Source: JALZDI01 sp965653225 (lineage in GTDB: Bacteria; Actinomycetota; Actinomycetes; Propionibacteriales; Nocardioidaceae). Taken from it: a DNA stretch of 7,255 bases. The position numbers and the translations under genes were made by a program. Positions 4,582 to 7,255 of the stretch are shown piece by piece. The DNA is taken from the NCBI GenBank assembly GCA_965653225.1, contig CBFGZI010000163.1, positions 1 through 7,255 of the forward strand, written 5' to 3'. Positions within the stretch are counted from its first letter, which is position 1. Each line of letters opens with the position of its first letter. The notes beneath the pieces were generated by a model, which saw nothing but the letters and a program-made list of their open reading frames with translations, ran no database searches and was not told the origin of the DNA.

Positions 4582-6363
4582 TCAGCTCCGGGAGTAGTCG
4601 CGGAAGCCGCGGCCGGTCTTGCGGCCGAGATAGCCCGCGGTGACGAGGTGCTCCAGCAGCGGCGCGGGCGCGAAGCCGGGCTCGCGGAACTCCAGGAACA
4701 GCTCACGCTCGATCGCCAGCGAGACGTCGTTGCCGACCACGTCGAGCAGCTCGAACGGGCCCATCGGCAGCGCGCAGCCCTTCTTCATCGCGGTGTCGAT
4801 GTCGTCAGCGGTGGCGTAGTGCGCCTCCAGCATCTTCACCGCGTCGTTGAGGTAGGGGAACAGCAGCGCGTTGACGATGAACCCGGCGCGGTCGGAGCAG
4901 GAGACCGGCACCTTCTTGATCTGGTTGCACAGTGCGCGGACGGTCTCGGCGACGTCGTCGGCGGTGGACACCGTGCTGACCACCTCGACCAGCTTCATCG
5001 CCGGCGCAGGGTTGAAGAAGTGCATGCCGACGACGTCGGCCGGACGCTTCGTGACCGCGGCGCACTCGATGACCGGAAGCGACGAGGTTGTGGTCGCCAG
5101 GATCGCTCCGGGCTTACAGATCTCGTCGAGGTTCTCGAACAGCGCGCGCTTGACCGACAGGTCCTCGGCGATCGCCTCGACGACGAGACCGACCTGGGAC
5201 AGGTCCTCCAGCGAGGTCGAGCCGGTGATCCGCCCCATCGCCGCGTCGCGGCCCTCCTCGTCGAGCTTGCCGCGCTGTACGGCCTTCTCGAGGGACCGCT
5301 GCACGGTCTCGCGCACCTTGTCGACCTTCGCCTGGCTGCGGCCGACGTACAGGACCTCGACGCCGGCCTGCGCGAAGACCTGGACGATGCCGGTCGCCAT
5401 CGTGCCGGTGCCGACCACGCCCACGGCCTGCAGGTCGCGGCGCAGCTGTGGCACCGCGTCGGCGCTGGGGGTCAGCGCGTCGGCGACCACGTTCGGGGAG
5501 TCGGCCTCCTCGTAGCTGTAGAAGCCACGTCCGGCCTTGCGACCCAGCAGGCCGGCGGTGACCATCTGCTTGAGCACGGGCGAGGGCGCGTGCAGCCGGT
5601 TGCGACCCTGCCGGTACATCGTGTCGAGGATCTCGTACGCCGTGTCCAGGCCGATCAGGTCCAGCAGCGCGAGCGGGCCCATCGGGTAGCCGCAGCCGAA
5701 GCGCATCGCCGCGTCGAGGTCCTCGCGCGTCGCGAAACGCTGCTCGAACATCGAGGCGGCGTGGTTGAGGTAGCCGAACAGCAGTGCGTTCGCGATGAAC
5801 CCGGCCTTGTCGCCGCACCTGACCGGGTCCTTGCCGAGCGTGCGCGCGAGCTCGAGCACGTCGTCGACGACCTCGTCCTCGGTGACGACCGTACGGACGA
5901 CCTCGACGAACTGCATCACCGGCGCGGGGTTGAAGAAGTGCAGGCCGACCACGCGGCTGGGGTGCTGGGTGGCCGAGGCGATCTCGGTGACCGACAGTGA
6001 GGAGGTGTTGGTGGCCAGCACGGCGTCCGGACCGACGATGCCGTCGAGGGCCTGGAAAACCTCGCGCTTGAGGTCGAGGTGCTCGACCACAGCCTCCACG
6101 ACCAGGTCGCAGTCCTTGACATCGGCCACGGCCGTGGTGAACGTGATCCGGCCGAGCAGGGCCTGCTGGTCGTCCTCGCTGAGCTTGGACCGCTTGACCG
6201 CCCGGTCGGTGGAGTGCTGGATGTGCTGACGGCCACGCTCGAGCGCCTGGTCGTTCTTCTCGACACCCACGACCGACACGCCGTTGCGGGCGAAGACCTC
6301 GGCGATACCGGCACCCATCGTGCCGAGCCCGATGACGCCGACGGTGGTGAACTCTCGGCCCAT
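4582..6363 (-). CDS. Fused tandem 3-hydroxyacyl-CoA (3-hydroxybutyryl-CoA) dehydrogenase
   Basis: 593 residues: two complete 3-hydroxyacyl-CoA dehydrogenase units (about 5-285 and 311-591) that align without gaps at an offset of 306. Single-unit enzymes are about 280-290 residues, so this is a head-to-tail duplication. It interconverts 3-hydroxyacyl-CoA and 3-ketoacyl-CoA. Unit 1 has GLGTMGAG (12-19), Glu35 at the end of strand 2 (NAD-type), and the active-site residues Ser121, His142, Glu154 and Asn192. Unit 2 has GTGTMATG (318-325), Gly-Arg-Ser (341-343) in place of the acid, and Ser427, His448, Glu460 and Asn498 intact; its TNTSS motif has become TTTSS. Both units keep HFFNPAP and end in LGRKxGRGF. 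The family members most similar in motif are PaaH/FadB2-type short-chain enzymes, so acetoacetyl-CoA/3-hydroxybutyryl-CoA is the likely substrate. The ATG at 6363 is chosen because the Rossmann strand begins at residue 6; the longer frame to 6477 adds only Pro/Ala/Arg-rich residues. No hydratase domain is present, unlike trifunctional FadB/FadJ. Confidence 0.93.
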   Translation of the reverse strand: MGREFTTVGVIGLGTMGAGIAEVFARNGVSVVGVEKNDQALERGRQHIQHSTDRAVKRSKLSEDDQQALLGRITFTTAVADVKDCDLVVEAVVEHLDLKREVFQALDGIVGPDAVLATNTSSLSVTEIASATQHPSRVVGLHFFNPAPVMQFVEVVRTVVTEDEVVDDVLELARTLGKDPVRCGDKAGFIANALLFGYLNHAASMFEQRFATREDLDAAMRFGCGYPMGPLALLDLIGLDTAYEILDTMYRQGRNRLHAPSPVLKQMVTAGLLGRKAGRGFYSYEEADSPNVVADALTPSADAVPQLRRDLQAVGVVGTGTMATGIVQVFAQAGVEVLYVGRSQAKVDKVRETVQRSLEKAVQRGKLDEEGRDAAMGRITGSTSLEDLSQVGLVVEAIAEDLSVKRALFENLDEICKPGAILATTTSSLPVIECAAVTKRPADVVGMHFFNPAPAMKLVEVVSTVSTADDVAETVRALCNQIKKVPVSCSDRAGFIVNALLFPYLNDAVKMLEAHYATADDIDTAMKKGCALPMGPFELLDVVGNDVSLAIERELFLEFREPGFAPAPLLEHLVTAGYLGRKTGRGFRDYSRS

Positions 6364-6374
6364 GTGCAGCGTCG

Positions 6375-6380
6375 CTCCTC
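6375..6380 (-). promoter_or_regulatory. Ribosome binding site for the fused dehydrogenase
   Basis: GAGGAG on the - strand lies 11 nt before the ATG at 6363, and it supports that start over the longer open frame. Unlike the neighbouring leaderless genes, this gene therefore seems to have a 5' untranslated leader, placing its promoter further back in the divergent region. Confidence 0.5.
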
Positions 6381-6440
6381 GTTCGGCGCCCGCCGCGGCG
6401 GCAGGCGGTGGCGGAAATCTGGCTGGGCGCAGTCTGGCAC

Positions 6441-6459
6441 GGCGACCACGTGGCTCGCC
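6441..6459. promoter_or_regulatory. Palindrome in the divergent dehydrogenase/nucS region, candidate operator
   Basis: GGCGACCACGTGGCTCGCC contains the perfect 8-bp palindrome CCACGTGG (6446-6453) flanked by the 5-bp inverted arms GGCGA (6441-6445) and TCGCC (6455-6459), off-centre by half a base pair because of one extra C. The inner arms leave no room for an RNA loop, so protein binding to DNA is a better guess than an RNA hairpin. CACGTG cores are chance-prone in GC-rich DNA. Confidence 0.35.
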
Positions 6460-6481
6460 GTGAGGTCCCTCACCCACCTCA
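6460..6481. promoter_or_regulatory. Overlapping dyads near the nucS -35 position, candidate operator
   Basis: GTGAGG-TC-CCTCAC (6460-6473) is a perfect 6+2+6 inverted repeat. It overlaps a second one, TGAGGT-N9-ACCTCA (6461-6466 and 6476-6481). The first is centred about 33 bp before the inferred nucS start site at 6500, over the expected -35 position, so a bound protein could block or replace -35 contacts. On the other strand it lies in the putative leader or promoter of the dehydrogenase gene. Confidence 0.45.
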
Positions 6482-6486
6482 GACGG

Positions 6487-6492
6487 TAGCCT
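6487..6492 (+). promoter_or_regulatory. -10 box of a probable leaderless promoter for nucS
   Basis: TAGCCT is followed by 7 nt (CCCCGTC) and the GTG at 6500. No Shine-Dalgarno sequence is present. The expected -35 position (6463-6469) has no TTGACA-like hexamer and coincides with the dyad GTGAGGTCCCTCAC. Confidence 0.55.
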
Positions 6493-6499
6493 CCCCGTC

Positions 6500-7174
6500 G
6501 TGCGTCTCGTGATTGCCCGTTGCCAGGTGGACTACGCCGGCCGACTCACCGCCCACCTGCCGATGGCCAAGCGGCTGATCCTGGTGAAGGCAGACGGTTC
6601 CGTGTCCATCCACGCCGACGACCGCGCGTACAAGCCGCTGAACTGGATGTCGCCGCCGTGCCTGCTGCAGGAGGAGGACGGTGAGGACGGCCGCCGGGAG
6701 TGGACGGTCACCGGGAAGGACGGCGACACGCTGCGGATCCTCGTCGAGGAGGTCCTGCACGACTCCTCGCACGACCTCGGGGTCGACCCGGGTCTGCAGA
6801 AGGACGGGGTCGAGAAGCACCTGCAGGAGCTGCTCGCCGAGCACCCGACGTCGCTGGGCGACGGTTTGTCGCTGGTGCGGCGGGAGTACCCCACCGCGAT
6901 CGGCCCGGTCGACCTCCTCTGTCGGGACGCGGAAGGGACGTCGGTGGCGGTGGAGGTCAAGCGTCGCGGGGAGATCGACGGCGTGGAGCAGCTCACGCGC
7001 TACCTCGAGCTGCTGAACCGCGACCCGCTGCTGGCGCCGGTGCGCGGGCTGTTCGCCGCGCAGGAGATCAAGCCGCAGGCGCGGGTGCTCGCCGGTGACC
7101 GTGGTATCGGGTGCGTGGTGGTCGACTACGACGCGCTGCGCGGTATCGACGATCCGAGCAGCAGGTTGTTCTAG
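6500..7174 (+). CDS. nucS: Endonuclease NucS/EndoMS (non-canonical mismatch repair)
   Basis: 224 residues, close to the size of characterised actinobacterial NucS. The family cuts both strands at mismatches and is the main mutation-avoidance system in actinobacteria that lack MutS/MutL. The N-terminal DNA-binding/dimerisation domain (about 1-100) starts with RLVIARCQVDY and contains ADGSVSIHADDRAYKPLNWM (31-50), a family hallmark. The C-terminal RecB-like nuclease domain has Asp138 in GPVDLLCRD, Glu152 and Lys154 in VAVEVKRRG, and Gln164 in VEQLTRYLE, giving a complete D-ExK-Q site. The protein ends in SSRLF (220-224), resembling the C-terminal tail through which the family binds the sliding clamp. 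The GTG start gives the usual N-terminus and sits 7 nt after a TAGCCT box, implying a leaderless mRNA. It is divergent from the dehydrogenase gene. Nothing looks truncated or altered, so an active enzyme is expected. Confidence 0.97.
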   Translation: MRLVIARCQVDYAGRLTAHLPMAKRLILVKADGSVSIHADDRAYKPLNWMSPPCLLQEEDGEDGRREWTVTGKDGDTLRILVEEVLHDSSHDLGVDPGLQKDGVEKHLQELLAEHPTSLGDGLSLVRREYPTAIGPVDLLCRDAEGTSVAVEVKRRGEIDGVEQLTRYLELLNRDPLLAPVRGLFAAQEIKPQARVLAGDRGIGCVVVDYDALRGIDDPSSRLF

Positions 7175-7198
7175 GGCATTCGCCTGGGTGCGACGGCT

Positions 7199-7209
7199 GA
7201 CTTCAAGTC
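7199..7209. promoter_or_regulatory. 11-bp dyad downstream of nucS
   Basis: GACTT-C-AAGTC is a perfect 5-bp inverted repeat around one base, 25 nt after the nucS stop. A TAAAGT hexamer (7214-7219) follows and could be a -10 element of a gene beyond the window, but no good -35 is seen at the right distance. The single-base centre excludes an RNA hairpin. Function is unknown. Confidence 0.25.
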
Positions 7210-7224
7210 TAGGTAAAGTTTCTC

Positions 7225-7248
7225 GGATCCCTTGTGGATAAGGGGTTC
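7225..7248 (+). terminator. Stem-loop downstream of nucS, possible terminator
   Basis: GGATCCCTT (7225-7233) pairs with AAGGGGTTC (7240-7248) around the loop GTGGAT, giving nine pairs including two G-U wobbles. It lies 50 nt after the nucS stop. The bases after it (TGGCCGC) contain no T-run, so it may be a U-less terminator or simply an inverted repeat. It overlaps the DnaA-box sequence listed separately. Confidence 0.4.
7233..7241 (-). promoter_or_regulatory. Perfect DnaA-box nonamer (TTATCCACA)
   Basis: The + strand TGTGGATAA is the exact complement of TTATCCACA, the strongest E. coli-type DnaA binding site. Actinomycete origins often use TTGTCCACA, so this is a close relative of the lineage consensus too. 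Only one copy is seen, so it is not an origin by itself. It could be a regulatory or titration site, or chance. Confidence 0.4.
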
Positions 7249-7255
7249 TGGCCGC

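Noticed and set aside
4507..6000. Long + strand open frame opposite the fused dehydrogenase
   Set aside because: Its composition is typical antisense translation of a high-GC gene (Arg/Val/Asp/His-rich, with a repeat mirroring the duplicated dehydrogenase units) and it lacks any recognisable motif.
6364..6477. N-terminal extension of the dehydrogenase to an upstream start at 6477
   Set aside because: The extra 38 residues are Pro/Ala/Arg-rich and not family-like, and they would cover the divergent regulatory region. A GAGGAG site and the Rossmann strand favour the ATG at 6363.

Overview
This is a high-GC chromosomal window from an actinomycete. The indicators are an actinobacterial-type NucS mismatch endonuclease, crotonyl-CoA carboxylase/reductase, a DivIVA/FilP/Scy-like coiled-coil protein, strong G/C bias at third codon positions, and TAGSCT -10-like boxes exactly 7 nt before start codons. 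The gene content suits Nocardioides-like or Streptomyces-like lineages, but genus cannot be fixed from the sequence alone. I see no phage, transposon, CRISPR, tRNA or rRNA signal. Six complete genes and one partial gene fill the window, and no gene-free stretch exceeds 160 bases.

Left part, + strand: the last ~92 codons of ccr (ethylmalonyl-CoA pathway) end in a GC-rich hairpin. After 59 nt comes a 402-residue DivIVA-like cytoskeletal protein with an almost perfect 11-residue (hendecad) coiled coil. An AI-2E/PerM-family membrane protein follows, with what looks like its own leaderless promoter.

Middle, - strand (read right to left): a 593-residue fused double 3-hydroxyacyl-CoA (3-hydroxybutyryl-CoA type) dehydrogenase, a 156-nt gap, then two alpha/beta hydrolases joined by an ATGA stop/start overlap. 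The hydrolases converge on the AI-2E gene with only 33 nt between the stops.

Right part, + strand: nucS is transcribed divergently from the dehydrogenase. The 136-nt intergenic region holds several adjacent or overlapping palindromes next to a leaderless nucS promoter. After nucS there is a short region with a dyad, a hairpin and a perfect DnaA-box nonamer.

How the genes fit together: Ccr and the dehydrogenase sit on one carbon path (acetoacetyl-CoA to 3-hydroxybutyryl-CoA to crotonyl-CoA to ethylmalonyl-CoA), although the dehydratase step is not in the window. The coiled-coil gene belongs to polar growth and cell shape, and nucS to mutation avoidance. The most interesting observation is that the two halves of the dehydrogenase carry different cofactor signatures: the first looks NAD(H)-type and the second NADP(H)-type, with both active sites intact. 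I did not find a clearly undescribed multi-gene system. Most of this is conserved actinobacterial housekeeping with some regulatory structure worth checking.
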